The notes under the pieces: model-generated
Seen by the model: only the letters and a program-made list of their open reading frames with translations
What the model was told of the DNA's origin: nothing
The model's database searches: none
In this document: positions 1-11,866 of the stretch, one piece after another
Layout: each line of letters opens with the position of its first letter
How positions within the stretch are numbered: the first letter of the stretch is position 1
From: Beroe ovata
Taxonomy: Eukaryota; Ctenophora; Nuda; Beroida; Beroidae
NCBI GenBank assembly: GCA_946803715.1
Contig: CAMPET010000054.1
Coordinates: 136,429 to 200,428, forward strand
Length of the DNA: 64,000 bases
Reading direction: 5' to 3'
Position numbers and translations under genes: made by a program

Positions 1-504
1 TCCTGCGTGCATCGAGTGTTATGTGGGAACAGAAGTTAGTTTAGCCCAAATGAGATTATAAGGTTACACGAGGCACATTCATTATCGCTGCACGGATGCT
101 AAAGCTGAAGCTCTATAAGTCTATCAGAACATCAAAGTGATTTCTGATCGGCATGAACAATGAACCCACGACGTTGTGAAATCTATATTGCCCGGGCATA
201 ATTCAACGGTTTTAATTCTGTTCGAATATTTCATGACTGGTTGATATGTTGCAGCAGTACCAGGGAATTGCTGGACTTTGAAATTTGGGACCTGGCCCAA
301 GTAGGAGTTATTGTGCCCACAATCCCCAATGACCCTCAGTCCCCATTGACCACACCGGTGCAATAATCAATTTTTTTAATTCCCCAATTTCTACAAAACG
401 TAAAAAAGTTGGAAAACAAATTAAATAGACTGTTATGGTAGTGGGCATACATGACTGTGGGTAATCAGAACCACAAGAGTCCTGTAGGCCCACAGTCCTC
501 ATTG

Positions 505-975
505 ACCACTCCTAGTGGGGATGGAGGACTGTGGGGATGGAGGAATGTTGGGGTTGGAGGACTGTGGGACTGTGGGGTTGGAGGACTGTGGGGATGGAGG
601 AATGTGGGTATGTGGGGTTGGAGGACTGTTGGGATGGAGGANNNNNNNNNNNNNNNNNNNNNNNNNNNNNNNNNNNNNNNNNNNNNNNNNNNNNNNNNNN
701 NNNNNNNNNNNNNNNNNNNNNNNNNNNNNNNNNNNNNNNNNNNNNNNNNNNNNNNNNNNNNNNNNNNNNNNNNNNNNNNNNNNNNNNNNNNNNNNNNNNN
801 NNNNNNNNNNNNNNNNNNNNNNNNNNNNNNNNNNNNNNNNNNNNNNNNNNTGGAGGACTGTGGGTATGTGGGTATGGAGGATTGTGGGAATGTGGGGATG
901 TGGGTATGGAGGACTGTGGGAATGTGGTTATGGAGGACTGTGGGAATATAGTAAGGGTATGGAGGACTGTGGGCA
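505..975 (+). repeat. G-rich minisatellite interrupted by an assembly gap
   Basis: Imperfect tandem units of about 15-23 bp built on GGATGGAGGACTGTGG and GGAATGTGGGTATGTGG fill both sides of a 209-base run of N (642-850). The array probably continues through the gap and is why it was not assembled. Long open frames across it on both strands come from the repeat and the Ns, not from genes. Confidence 0.85.
642..850. other. Assembly gap inside the minisatellite
   Basis: Run of 209 N. Both flanks are the same G-rich tandem repeat, so the gap probably contains more of it; its true length is unknown. Confidence 0.95.
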
Positions 976-1481
976 TGGGGTTACCCTATAATTGACGTAT
1001 GCTCCCAGGGGAGACGTGAGCAGTGTACAGAATACCAGAGCAGCTCTTCGTCTAGCAGCTACTTCACCACTGGTTAGTAAATTGTCATCTTTGGTCACTC
1101 TTCCCATTTCATGCCTCATTGAGGGAAAGTGATTCCAAGTTTGAGCAATAACAGAATAACATCCAAGGTTGCCTCCATTCAAAGGAATCGAGCAGAAATT
1201 TGTCGCCCCTAACATTGATATACGCTTACATTAGTCTAACAAGGGCATCTTCTTACATTCAATGATATTCATCAGATGCTATCATCTCATCCCCGACCTT
1301 GCATAGGGTCAGACTACAGTAGAGATCAGGAGCAGAATGATGACATGTGTCAGAAGATTAGACAAGCGTTTGTGCTTAGCCAGGATAGGTCATTGCCGAC
1401 ATTTCACCCGCCACCGGTATTCAGAGCGACTCCCTATACTAGCCCGGGGATCCAGCCTTTTCACCACTCCTCCAGGGGTAA

Positions 1482-1580
1482 TGTGTGTGTGTGTGTGTAT
1501 GTGTGTGTGTATGTGTGTGTGAGTTTGTGTGTCTGTGTGTGTATGTGTGGCTCGGTGTCTGTGTCTACTGTCTGTGTGTT
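1482..1580 (+). repeat. TG microsatellite
   Basis: A (TG)n-rich run with interspersions such as TATG and TCTG. It shows no coding signal. Confidence 0.8.
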
Positions 1581-2783
1581 TCCATATTTTTAGATTCCTC
1601 CCTATATCTCATGTTATGGGGAACTGGGTATTCCGTCCACAATTCTCAATCCCCCTAGCATATTCTCGGTCCCCTAACATATTGTCAATCTCTCACACTC
1701 ACTCATTGTAACACTTATCTCAGCGATCCCAATGGAAAATTCATCACCGATGTGTGTGTGTGTGTTCTATGACTCACGAGTATCTATGGCAACATTATCA
1801 CTGTCACGTGTCTAATAAAACTGTTATCACAGCTCCCTATCACACTCACAAGTATTGTCACCATATATATATCGCAGTGATAAGCTTGTCACCTGGGTAC
1901 CCCACCACCGGCAAGGTCCGAGGGGGAGGAGGAGGGGAACTTATCACCCTATTAGCTGTTCGATTGAGCCTACCCCCATTGTAATTTGTTAGATTGAAAT
2001 ATTTGAATCTATTTATCATATCACTTATTTCTTTTAAATATAAAGAAGTGACATCGAGATTGCTCATAACAAATATCATATACGGGTCACAGTAAAGCTT
2101 TCGTACCATTTTATTGCACTATCTAATTGATTTCTGAAAGGCCCGTCAGGTCCTCGGTAATAGAAAATTGAATATGTAACAGGGGAAGTTGCAAGTATAT
2201 GCATTTGAAATGCGTCTTATCTCAAATACTCATGGCTCAGTGTCATATAGAGGTATTCAAAGTATTATTAAAATAGCCGAGATTGCAGTAATTAATTAAT
2301 AAGCATGCCTGAGCTGGAGGTAATCACATTCGATTTGCAGCGTGTCTGACACGTAAAAGAGGAGAGAAACGTTATTTACGAATTCCAAATTGTCTGAACA
2401 TTTATATAGTCAAACGCTCATGAACGTCTGGAGCAAGCAAAATAAAAATGAGTCTACTATCAGTATCATGATCACTGAGAGAAATCGAATGGTGGTTAAA
2501 GATTGTCCATTGCTGATCGATTAGCAGATATATCAATAGAATCTACAGCAGAAACTCTGTTTCTCCATGTTTGCAGGCCGGGTTGGAACCCCGCAACCAG
2601 TTTGAATGCACTCCCTCAATTTACATGGGTTTACATCTCAAATTTGATTGCAGCAAGTAGTGCTGATAAGTTATCAGCACTTCATAAACCACCTTTCCAT
2701 CAGACCCCCTCTTTCAATTTCATATCCCCTCTTGATCACCCTCATACATGTTGATCACCCTCTAGTTGACTCACACATTCCCA

Positions 2784-3370
2784 GCAGGTATAGAGACCTA
2801 TTGTCAGAGGGGTGTGGTACCACTGGCCAGTACCGATCCATACAGACCTCACTCCAGGAAGAGACGACGACTGAACTCGGTAATTGAAACTAAAGTTTTC
2901 AAGAAACCACTGTTTTCCAAACACTAACAGATTCGTTATTTTCTCTGCAGTGTTGATGGTGATCATGGGGGTGATAAACCGAAATATTCCCTCTCTTGAC
3001 CCCCACTTTTCCCTATTTCAGGCTCAGATATTGCGTCTAGAGCAATGCTATTCGGAACAGGCGTATCTCTCAACAAGAGATAGGTTCAACCTGGCTAACA
3101 CTCTCGGACTCACAGAAACGCAGGTGAGAAGAGTCATATCAGGTATTCCACGTACGAGGCGACGATGCGTGATATCGAGTTTGCTATAATACTTGCGATA
3201 AAGTCAGAGACTGAGTTTAAATCTAAGCTAGTCTTATTGGCTATTTTCATCACCTGCAGGTGAAGATCTGGTTTCAAAATAGACGGGCGAAATCTAAGCG
3301 AGTCAAGGAAGTTGAATCAAGATCGGACCCTGAAAGTAATGATCCTAACCGAAGAAAAAGTTGCTCTTGA
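2784..3370 (+). CDS. NK-like (Msx-like) ANTP-class homeodomain protein, 3' part of gene
   Basis: Three joined exons give a full homeodomain: about 2784-2879, 3022-3123 and 3260-3370 (stop TGA). The basic arm reads RKRRRLNS; hallmark residues L16, Y20, W48, F49, Q50, N51 and R53 are present; helix 3 reads QVKIWFQNRRAKSKR. The second intron splits codons 44 and 45, a classic homeobox intron site. The stretch LTETQVKIWFQNRRAK is most like Msx and other NK-class proteins, so an ANTP-class DNA-binding transcription factor is secure, but the exact family is not. The tail after the homeodomain is only about 20 residues. The start codon and any upstream exons were not found; the 2784 boundary is chosen at an AG acceptor, and the frame is closed by a stop at 2763. 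Confidence 0.8.
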
Positions 3371-4436
3371 AGTCCATTGATCTCTAGGATCATTAAACAA
3401 TTGAACTTGAAGTCGACCTGGAAGCGGAATTGATCATATGGTCCCTCTTGAAGTTGATCTATAGATCATTTATTGGATTGAATTCTTGCAGAATAAGTAG
3501 CTGATTTTAACTTTCTAGCGACCCCAGATTCTGTTTAAGTAAAAGTGAAAACGTTGACTTACTGTCTTGTTAATGTAAGTGCTACTGTATAGACTGAGTT
3601 ATAAGTGACTCTGATTGTATTTGTAGGATTTCTCCCTCTCTCGCCAGGAATACAATGCTGGTCAGTGGTCAACGTTCAGTCACCCGACGCACCCTAAAAG
3701 TAAATGCACCCCCTCAATAGGCCTGCTCCTATGAGTATGACACGATGTATGACCTGGGCTTGTACTGTTTACACGGCACCCCTACCACCTAAACCGAAAC
3801 GCGCCCGCTATTTATCAGTTCCCTGTCTGCCCGGCCCTATAGAAGCAAATGCTCCCTTAAAGTAAATTCTGGATTCCTACAATGTACAAGTACAAATTGT
3901 ACTACAAGTACAATAATCCTTTTTCAAATTCAAATGCACTGTATCAATATCATTATGATCAAGGTTTTGCCAATACGTTTACTGTTTGTCGGGCGATGCC
4001 AGACCGCTGATGCAAGCCGCGAAGCGGCTTGCGTTTGTCAGATGTTACCTGACCTGTTTCTCGCGCGGGCGCGCCTTCATCGAAGGCCGAAACAGGCCTG
4101 ATGAGAATTGAGAAATATCTGTGCAAGAAATCTATGCCAGAATCTATGCAGTGAATTGAAATTGGAACCGGATGACGTTCGCGTTTCACTTTTCAGATTC
4201 GTAATGATGACCTATGAGTGACGTATCATGTTTCCTAGGTATCAATGGTGATGGTCTTATCAATGACATCACATAGCCATGCAGATGCCGTGGAATGCAT
4301 GTGCAGTGTGCACTCCGGGTTCCAGTGTCACTTCCTAGGTTGCTGACTACCCGATCCTATCTCATTTTGGGCAGGATATACAGATAAACTGCCACTCATT
4401 AGCTCACACATTTCATTTGCATTCGTTCTTCTCACT
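3371..4436. other. Spacer between the two homeobox genes, with repeat fragments
   Basis: No gene was seen. It contains an 18-bp match (3620-3637) to the terminal repeat of the MITE at 33107-33328 and a foldback-element copy around 3980-4110. The last 200 bp before the SIX start codon are probably promoter and leader. Confidence 0.5.
3980..4110 (+). repeat. Copy of a CG-rich foldback repeat family
   Basis: A 33-base stretch from 4035 is identical, in reverse complement, to the right arm of the foldback element at 33454-33558, and the TTCATCGAAGGCC core is shared too. The preceding part (3986-4025, with a GCAAGCCGC/GCGGCTTGC hairpin) matches the reverse complement of 13600-13632. All are members of one dispersed family. 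Confidence 0.7.
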
Positions 4437-6090
4437 ATGGATTACAACTTTTACTACAACACAGTCCCTCCTTCCTACGCATATCCATCGGAACACAATG
4501 TATACATCTCCAACTATTTCATAGGTAATACTATTAAATTAAATATTTCCAGTCCCATCCCAATAGAGAAAAACATGCTTTTGCCATATTACAACGAATA
4601 TATATACTCAATCCCATCATTAATTATGAATGTTTATCGCGTCTAATTTTATAGGAACAAGAATTTCAATTGATCGCGAGTCCCCGTTTTTTGTGACATC
4701 CACGCTCACGTACTGTTGCAATTGCAGGTCACACCACGGTGGAAGGTACCTATTGCCCAAACTACACCACACCCCCTCCATTTCAGTTTCCGTTCCCAAA
4801 CAAACACACCGATCTCCCGACAAAACACCCGTCCCCTCCAACTGAAGAGGAATCTGTCTCTCACCAGCAGACTGTCGCGGCAGATCCACCCTACACCTCC
4901 ACATATACCGCGCCACCGAGTGATAAGACTGCGGTCCCTGCTTACACCACCTCGGACTACAGCTCATTCTCACAGGAATTGGGGGATGCAGGAGCGTTCA
5001 CTTTCAATGTGTGGCAGAACTTGAAGGAGGAGCCACAGGAAGTATCAAGTGGCGATCATCATGGCCCTGCGTACAGTTCGGACCTCCATCATCACCGTGT
5101 GCCACCACAGTGCACCACGCAGGGCGTTACCACGACAACATCGTCACAGAGTAACACACCACCAGAGCAACGCTACCATTCCAGAGAGGAGAATAGCAAC
5201 CAATCAACACAGAGAGTACAGCAACACCACGTGACGCTCAATGATCATGCAATTTCCAATGAGTTCACGGCTCAGTTTCACACTGATATCCACGCTTCGG
5301 ATGACGACATGGAGGAAAATCTGATCAGCACAATTCAGGTATAAAACTAAGTGCACATCGTATAAAATGTACATTGTATCAATCACTGACACATCAGTCA
5401 CCTGCCTTAAAATTTCGAGAACGTCACGAATGTCGCCCAACACAGGAAGCCGAGCGAGCAAAGGACTACAAACGGGTAATGGAGCTGATAGCAAAGCACC
5501 AGTTCTCTGCGGAGCATCATGATGAGCTACAGAAACTGTGGCTCTCCGCAGTCTACAGCTTCGCTAAGATGAAGAGGGGCAAAGCACCAAATGCTGTGGA
5601 CAGGTAAACCAACATAAAATGGAAACCCTACTAGGAAGAACATGTTCAACATTGATAAACGTGAATCATCAACACCACGTTTGCCGCAGGTATCGTCTGA
5701 GGAAAAAATACCCGTTCCCAGTGACGGTTTGGAACGGGGAAAAGAAACTCTACACTTACAAGGAAAGTGCTCGGAATTCGTTAGAGGATTTCTACAATTC
5801 CAACAAGTACCCAACCCCTGACCAGGTTCGTAGAGAGGAATAGTTATCATGGTGGAATTCCCTCCACTTGTGGAAATGAAATACCTAGAGTGATTGCAAT
5901 ATTGCAATACCATGACCAATCTCCCCAGAAACGAGAGTTGTCAGAGATATGCAACTTGACGTACATGCAAGTGTGCAACTGGTTCAAGAACAAGCGGATG
6001 AGAGGGAAGGCAGACACGAGGTCACACAGTGACGCCGCGCAACCAGGAAACGAGTTCATCCATCCACACACATATTCCTACTCGAACTAA
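4437..6090 (+). CDS. SIX-class homeobox transcription factor
   Basis: Five exons join in phase: 4437-4524, 4728-5338, 5398-5603, 5690-5825 and 5929-6090, giving 400 residues. The first ~230 residues are a low-complexity region rich in H, Q, T, P and S. A SIX domain follows, recognisable from about DYKRVMELIAKHQFS through LQKLWLSAVY and YRLRKKYPFPVTVWNGEK, then a SIX-type homeodomain whose helix 3 reads MQVCNWFKNKRMRGK. The first half of the usual ~110-residue SIX domain is missing or unrecognisable, and the homeodomain ends almost at the C terminus. SIX proteins normally bind DNA in the nucleus with an EYA cofactor. Paralogue group (SIX1/2, 3/6 or 4/5) cannot be assigned by eye. An AATAAA at 6408-6413 is a likely poly(A) signal. 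Confidence 0.88.
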
Positions 6091-6407
6091 ATACGATCCT
6101 ATGTTGGAAACTGGCGTTGTGTAGCTATTGGGAACATGGCCGATGTAAAGGTGTGGGGAGCCGGAGTGTTTCTCTGCAGGAAGGACGCTAGATTTGCCGA
6201 TCAAGTCCGTTATTTTGAACCCATTTGTGTGAGATGATATTTATTATAGAGGGATTGACAGAATTTGTTTCAGTTTAGTTCTAACTATCTTACAAAGTTG
6301 ATAATAACAATCACGTAGCTAGATATTGAAACCGCATAACACTCGCCCATAGTTTATGAAAGGTCACGGGAAAAATGATCAAAAGTAGGGCCCCAAATCT
6401 GTTTATA

Positions 6408-6413
6408 AATAAA
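6408..6413 (+). terminator. Candidate poly(A) signal of the SIX gene
   Basis: Canonical AATAAA about 320 bp after the SIX stop codon and before the convergent cytochrome c1 gene begins at 6564. The position fits, but the assignment is inferred. Confidence 0.45.
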
Positions 6414-6563
6414 GTCGATTGAAGCTCGTATGGGTCAGGCTTGGCTTATTGATTTGGGATGAATCAGATGCAAATAAATAACTGGGATCAAAGATGCAGG
6501 AAATTTACAGTTTTCTCATCAATCTCGCAAAAATTGAACCAAAAACGACACGGTCTCTTGAGT

Positions 6564-8299
6564 TTACGTTTTCTTGATGTTCTCGAGGGTGCTCTCAGCA
6601 GATTTATACTTGCTAAAGTTGTCGACAACCCCGTTTTTGGCAATCTGCTTCTCTTGACCAGGAACAGTGAAGTGAATTTGACGGAGTCGAGCTGCTAATC
6701 GGGCCCTCCTCAGTAGGTAGTAAGCCCCGAGAGTAAGGAATGTGGCACTTATCACAGCCTGAAGAAGTGAGAATTTTCATTAGATGATCAGTTTTATAAC
6801 CTCATGTCCCGCTATTTAATTAGGAATGATTATCATACTGTCATGAATGAATAGGACGTACCTTGATTCCGTATAGCTTAGTTTCGTCCATGTAAGGATA
6901 AGATGTCCAAGCCAGGTACTGAATCACGTCCTTAGCAATCTGTGATTGATACGGGATTGTACCTGAACAGTGACGAGGTGTGAGTCAAAAGATATGCCAC
7001 ATTCAGCCATCATCCCAATTATGTTACACTGCAATCTCAGGTCTCTCACCATCTTCATAGTCCACCGATTCGTTGTACAGTTGTTGCGCCATACCAATGT
7101 AGTAACCATGGAAATACGGGTTGTAAGCCTGGCCCTCGGCCGGTTGTTGTTGGCCCGGGGGCACATCTTCATATCCGGTCAGTAAACTGAAGAGGTAATC
7201 CTCATTTCCCTCCCTCGCGATATTGATCAGTGTAATGTCTGGGGGCTCAGCTCCGTTGTTCGCAAGTCTCGCTTTGATTTCGTTCTCATAGGGAGCGGGC
7301 ATGAAGTCCTGTATATCGCCAGGTCTCTCAATCTTGTTTCCATCGTCATCAATATCCGGGTACATGTACTATGGGAATATGTGATGTCAATACAAATACC
7401 ACACAGAAACTCAGATAAGAGAGAAAGGATGATCTAGAGATTGTTACCTCTGCAGCAAGTTCCTTCACTTCTTCCTTGGTGTGGGTTACATCAACATGCA
7501 TCCTCCAATAGAAGTACTTCATACTGTGACACGCCTGACACACTTCCTTGTATACTTGGAAACCACGCCTCAGCCTGAGTCATGATTCCCATTAGAAATG
7601 GCTTATCATTGACAAGGTTATACACTTCCATGGTCAGTAGATAACTTACGCTTTGTGATCATACGACTTGTTCCATTGCTTGTGATCCCATTTCATATGA
7701 CCGTGGTGAAGCTCAAGCTCGTCAGCGCTGATTTGACCATCGTATAGAGCCGCTCCCGCACTGAAGAACGCAGCTCCCAAAACTCCGGCAATTCCATAAC
7801 CCTGAAACAAAGTCTCTCATTGGAGGAACGTGTCAGTGTTGTTGTCTAGCGAGATTGAGAGAGTCTTATGGATTACTAAGCGAGGCGCGCCGCGCAAAGA
7901 ACTCTCGTTTAACAAATGCTCAAATTTCATATTTTTCATGCGCTTAAAATCTCCGCGCGTTCCATACGGTCAGAAAATTTCTGGAATTTTTACGATACAT
8001 CACACCTGGCAACAGTTCCTATCAACCACTCATGTAATCGTATAAGCAAAACTCACGTAGTTTATCTTCGGCTCTTCTTGGGAGTTGCCTTTGTTCCTCC
8101 AACTTTGGAACGCGGGCACCAGAGACCCCTGAAATTGAAAGACATAGAAATACAAATCAAATCAATACCACGTGATAAATGACGGAACTAGAAATGCAAA
8201 TTGAATATTTTCACCCATTCATTTATCAGCACTTACTGTGTACAGAGGTCTGGATGGAGTTTTGGTGAGAATTCGACTGCACTGGTGGATTAGTGCCAT
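6564..8299 (-). CDS. CYC1: Cytochrome c1, haem protein of respiratory complex III
   Basis: Seven exons on the minus strand join in phase: 8237-8299, 8057-8128, 7650-7801, 7448-7574, 7050-7368, 6862-6962 and 6564-6758, giving 342 residues. The haem-binding CQACH (CxxCH) lies in VYKEVCQACHSMKY. The family block NNGAEPPD, the stretch EDYLFSLLTGYEDVPPG and a C-terminal membrane anchor (AVISATFLTLGAYYLL) are present. The N terminus has a basic presequence (MALIHQCSRILTKTPSR) and then a hydrophobic segment, as in the bipartite signal of this family. The protein passes electrons from the Rieske protein to cytochrome c in the inner mitochondrial membrane. The tail beyond the anchor is somewhat longer than usual. 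Confidence 0.96.
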
Positions 8300-8523
8300 C
8301 CTAAATGAATGATGAAATGTCAGTAAAAATGCGTATTATTTCATACATCCTTCGAACTTTATATCGTGTTTAAAACTTGAATGCGTTTGAGAACTAAGAC
8401 AAATCATGATATAGTTAAATGAAAACAATGTGCATTGTCTGTTATATTTGGCGATCAAGTATTAAAAGATTTGATACGTCACTTTATCAAACTCGTCAAA
8501 ATAGAATAATCTCGATCAGATTT

Positions 8524-10071
8524 TCAATCAGAATCGGAATCAGAATCCTCTACATTAAACGGATCAAAAGGAGTGAATGCTTTTCTGAACGTCTTGACAT
8601 CATGCTCCTCTTGTTCCCTAGAAACTTTGCACTCTTTCCAACTGACCCTCCTGGGCATGTTGAGCAGTTCCTCCGACGCCAAGACCTCTCGACCAAACTG
8701 GAGTGGGAAGCGGACTTTCTGCGAGCACAAGAAGAGAACCTTATCCTCGTTTTCCAACTCAGCTACGAAATAGTCTGCCCCCGGGGGAATTGCATCTTTC
8801 CACTCTTCGCCAGCAGGTATTTCCTGTATCTCGAGGTTATACTTCTCTGCAAATGTGTAGAACACATCCTTGATATCTGACACTGAGTATCGGGCAACGG
8901 GAACACTCTGAATCTGCATGTGTGACGTGGATAAACTCCGCTCAAAGAACACCGTGGTGCACTTCTTCGTGGCTCTATTCATTGTCCGAAGTGCTCTCTT
9001 GAGTTTCTCTACGTCAGATTGCTGGCTCTCGTCCAAAAACTGCTGGCACTTGATGTGGTTGGTGGGAACAATCATCACGTGATCGTTTGTGAGCGCTCCC
9101 TTAGCCAGGGCAAGGTACATCGTGGTACCGACGGATATTACCAGGTGTTTCTCCACATTTGGTGACTTGAGACAGAACCAGCAACTGCTATCCCGCTTCT
9201 TCTCAGGCTGACGGGCTGGTGGCATCTTGCGCTTCTCTCCCACATTGTAGAAATGCTGGCGTTCTTCATCCTCCTTCCTTTGTTCCTCTTTCTCCACTTC
9301 CTGGAACGGATTCTCAGTAGATTCAGCGGGTTGCTTCTTTAATTCCTCGTCTGACAGATGCTTCATGGGGACAATATTGAATGCGTACAACCACTTATTT
9401 TTCCTTTTGTTTCCCACACTGTCTAGGGAAATGAATCGAGTGCAGTATACAGCTTTCTCCTTCAATATCTTGTGGTTACGATACGGTAACCGTTCAAAGT
9501 ACGGACCGCAGGTAAAGTGGTATCGGGGTTTGATGTTGTTCAAAAGGTTGGACAGCTGAGAAATTCCTTCAGGCACTCCACCTTCTGGTTCCTTCACAAA
9601 TTTGCAGACTTGCGCCGGCCACTCATTAGTAATAAGAATATCAACCCCATTCAACACACTGGATTGTGCCTGAAGTATGTTGATATCCGACTCAGTGTAA
9701 CAATGCGGTTTGTTGGATAACCCCGCACCGAAAACACCACTGATATAGGCAACAGACAACCCTGATGTGGTCGTATAGACTCCACGCCGACCAAGATACG
9801 TGACATTGTCCGTAACATGTCCGTCTGGGATATGGTCAAAGTACTGCGTGTGTTCCTCCACTGTGGCCCCCAGGATACACGTGGGAACGTCGAGTGTATA
9901 GGTCCCATCTCGCAAACTGAGCCACGTTCCAACATCACTCCCTATCACTTTACCGGGAATGAGGAGCAGGTGAAATGGTCCACTTTTAGCGTTAACAGCG
10001 TTAACACGGGAACACAACTGTTTGAAGTTGCCCTCCACGCTGCCAGCAACAAGAATCTTGAGTGTTGTCAT
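8524..10071 (-). CDS. CWF19L1: CWF19-like protein 1, spliceosome/lariat-associated factor
   Basis: One uninterrupted 515-residue frame. I start at the internal Met that gives MTTLKILVAGSVEGNFKQL, matching the family N terminus; the frame itself stays open 25 codons further upstream to 10146. The first ~260 residues form the metallophosphoesterase-like N-terminal domain. A charged linker follows, then the CwfJ C-terminal domains 1 and 2, recognised by SCWFCLKSPNVEKHLVISVG, a HIT-like segment with DHVMIVPTNH, and a C-terminal segment with EEWKDAIPPGADYF. The family acts in pre-mRNA splicing and intron turnover. The absence of introns is notable beside the seven-exon cytochrome c1 gene. The C terminus is acidic (DSDSDSD). 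Confidence 0.95.
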   Translation of the reverse strand: MTTLKILVAGSVEGNFKQLCSRVNAVNAKSGPFHLLLIPGKVIGSDVGTWLSLRDGTYTLDVPTCILGATVEEHTQYFDHIPDGHVTDNVTYLGRRGVYTTTSGLSVAYISGVFGAGLSNKPHCYTESDINILQAQSSVLNGVDILITNEWPAQVCKFVKEPEGGVPEGISQLSNLLNNIKPRYHFTCGPYFERLPYRNHKILKEKAVYCTRFISLDSVGNKRKNKWLYAFNIVPMKHLSDEELKKQPAESTENPFQEVEKEEQRKEDEERQHFYNVGEKRKMPPARQPEKKRDSSCWFCLKSPNVEKHLVISVGTTMYLALAKGALTNDHVMIVPTNHIKCQQFLDESQQSDVEKLKRALRTMNRATKKCTTVFFERSLSTSHMQIQSVPVARYSVSDIKDVFYTFAEKYNLEIQEIPAGEEWKDAIPPGADYFVAELENEDKVLFLCSQKVRFPLQFGREVLASEELLNMPRRVSWKECKVSREQEEHDVKTFRKAFTPFDPFNVEDSDSDSD

Positions 10072-10803
10072 GGCTACGTCATTAAGCGTCACTACGGGTT
10101 CTTTAAGGAACTTGGACAGGAATTGCAGCGAGTTGTAGCCTTGCAAGCATGGGGTGACGACGTGTTAATGGGAGATACAGAAAAGAGTTAGAGAAAACAC
10201 ATAGAGGGTTGGGGTCACTGAATCTGTATTGTGCAGTTGTGGGAGAGCTTTTAATTATCTGGGTATTTTCAAAATTGATTAACCAACAGTAAGGTAACTT
10301 AACAGATCAATAACAATAGACGATTTAAAGGTTAAATCAGAACAAAATATTTACAAAATACATTTATAAAGAACAATAATATACAATTGCAATGATTGCA
10401 TCTATTTGATGGAAACTTCTCATTGATAATGTATGACTCATTGGAATGTGCAGAGTTCTTAGTGGAAAATGGTATTTTCGTCCAAAGTGCAGAATATACT
10501 GTGGTACGTTTCATAAAAAATGGTTTGTTACTGCGACCTAATTGCCAATGAACCAACTGCAGTGGTAGGTATGAAAGAATCGACAGTTAATCTATACGAC
10601 GCTAATATGAATCTGAACAAGTTCCTTAAGTTAAGGTTCAAACAAAAACACAAAAGTTGTTTCATTACGGAATTAACTACGTTCCCTGCAAAGCTTTTCC
10701 CCATCTATCTACGACAGCTCAAAGAATCAAATGATTGCCACCAAATCTGAAATTATACTTCCTCCGTCTCTTTCACCACGTCTCCTTAATTGAGGTAGTC
10801 TCC
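10072..10803. other. Intergenic spacer, no gene seen
   Basis: AT-rich sequence between the 5' end of CWF19L1 and the 3' end of VPS28. It must contain the CWF19L1 promoter and VPS28 3' UTR. A 74-76 codon frame on either strand has no recognisable similarity. Confidence 0.5.
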
Positions 10804-11866
10804 CTACTCGAGAGTCTTGTTGAACGCGTCTCTACTGGTTTCCAAGTCGAACACAATCTCTCTGGCCTGGTCCTCATCCAATACATCTGCTGCCGCCAAC
10901 TTGTCTAACTGCCGAACCCTGTAGACATAGCATCACTGTGATTCTTATACTGTCTTATCGGTGGAATGATAGGGAACGATGGCGTGTTAATATTCGAAAT
11001 ATCGTGCATGGCACGACCAGTGACTACCCTTAGCATAAACTTACCAGAAATCGATCTTCACCTTTCCCTCAAAGTCTGGCGGCAAGTTGCTCATTTTATC
11101 TGACAAACACTTCAGATCGGGATAAAGCTCGTCCTTTGCTCGCTGTCCAAGATGGAGCCGGTCACAGAGCGTTATGTAGAGAGAAGTTATGTCAGCAATC
11201 TCTCTCTTGATGTTCCCTAACGAGAGTCAAGAGTGAGTAAACAGTTACACGTCTCTGACCCTCACTACCCAGTACCCACTGGACACTATATCTATGATAC
11301 ACACCTTGATCGTCTTTTACGGTGATAGGCTTCCCTTCTTCGATGCGCTGTAAAGCAGCAGGGCAATCCAAGTAGTACTCCTTCATAAATGTAGGGATAT
11401 CAGGGTAGGGAGATGATTTCACGAGGTTAAAAGCTGCCTGTCATGAAACGTGTGATTACCAAATTGTATTTACGAATTCACAGTCATAACTTCTCTTCAA
11501 CCATGTAACCTTACACTGATCTGAACAAGTAGTTTCGAGCATGAATCTGTATACTCTTTGGCTGTCACTGCATCTTTGATGTAGGCTTTTTCAAGGCATT
11601 GGAGTGTTTGGATGAGCGCAAAAAGATCTGCCATGTTGTCATACTTTTCTCGTTCACGGGCATTTCGAAATAATTTTATTTCCTGTAACACATGGTACTA
11701 AAGAATTGGTAATTAAATAATCTTTCAATTGCTGTTGCACAATGCACACCAACTTATACTAATAAATGTTGTTGCCCACTAACTTATTTATGCTCACCTC
11801 ATACAATTCAGGACGGTTAGTATCAAACTTCTTCTCATTTCTCCTCCCACTGCTAGCAGAATACAT
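10804..11866 (-). CDS. VPS28: VPS28, ESCRT-I subunit
   Basis: Five exons on the minus strand join in phase: 11798-11866, 11515-11682, 11305-11437, 11045-11216 and 10804-10918, giving 218 residues, close to the usual ~220. The N-terminal core reads NRPELYE, then [20 protein letters not shown] and [16 protein letters not shown], the ESCRT-I-assembling helices. The linker [20 protein letters not shown] leads to the C-terminal four-helix bundle ([46 protein letters not shown]). VPS28 binds TSG101 and VPS37 and links to ESCRT-II in sorting ubiquitinated cargo at endosomes. Confidence 0.96.

Larger units (their letters stand above)
1..2783. other. Repeat-rich region without a recognised gene
   Basis: No open frame here has recognisable protein similarity. 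The region holds a minisatellite around an assembly gap (about 505-975), a TG-rich microsatellite (about 1480-1580), a second short TG run near 1750, and otherwise AT-rich single-copy-looking DNA. Upstream exons of the homeobox gene that begins at or before 2784 may lie here, but I could not identify them. Confidence 0.5.

Noticed and set aside
505-975. CRISPR array
   Set aside because: Units are contiguous tandem repeats without unique spacers, and the genome is eukaryotic.
451-995. Long open frames on both strands across the G-rich repeat and Ns
   Set aside because: They consist of tandem-repeat translation (GLWGWRNVG-like) and unknown residues; no protein similarity.
1276-1711. Frames with poly-Cys/Val stretches
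   Set aside because: They come from the TG microsatellite.
8419-8880. 153-codon plus-strand frame
   Set aside because: It is antisense to the well-supported CWF19L1 gene and has no similarity.
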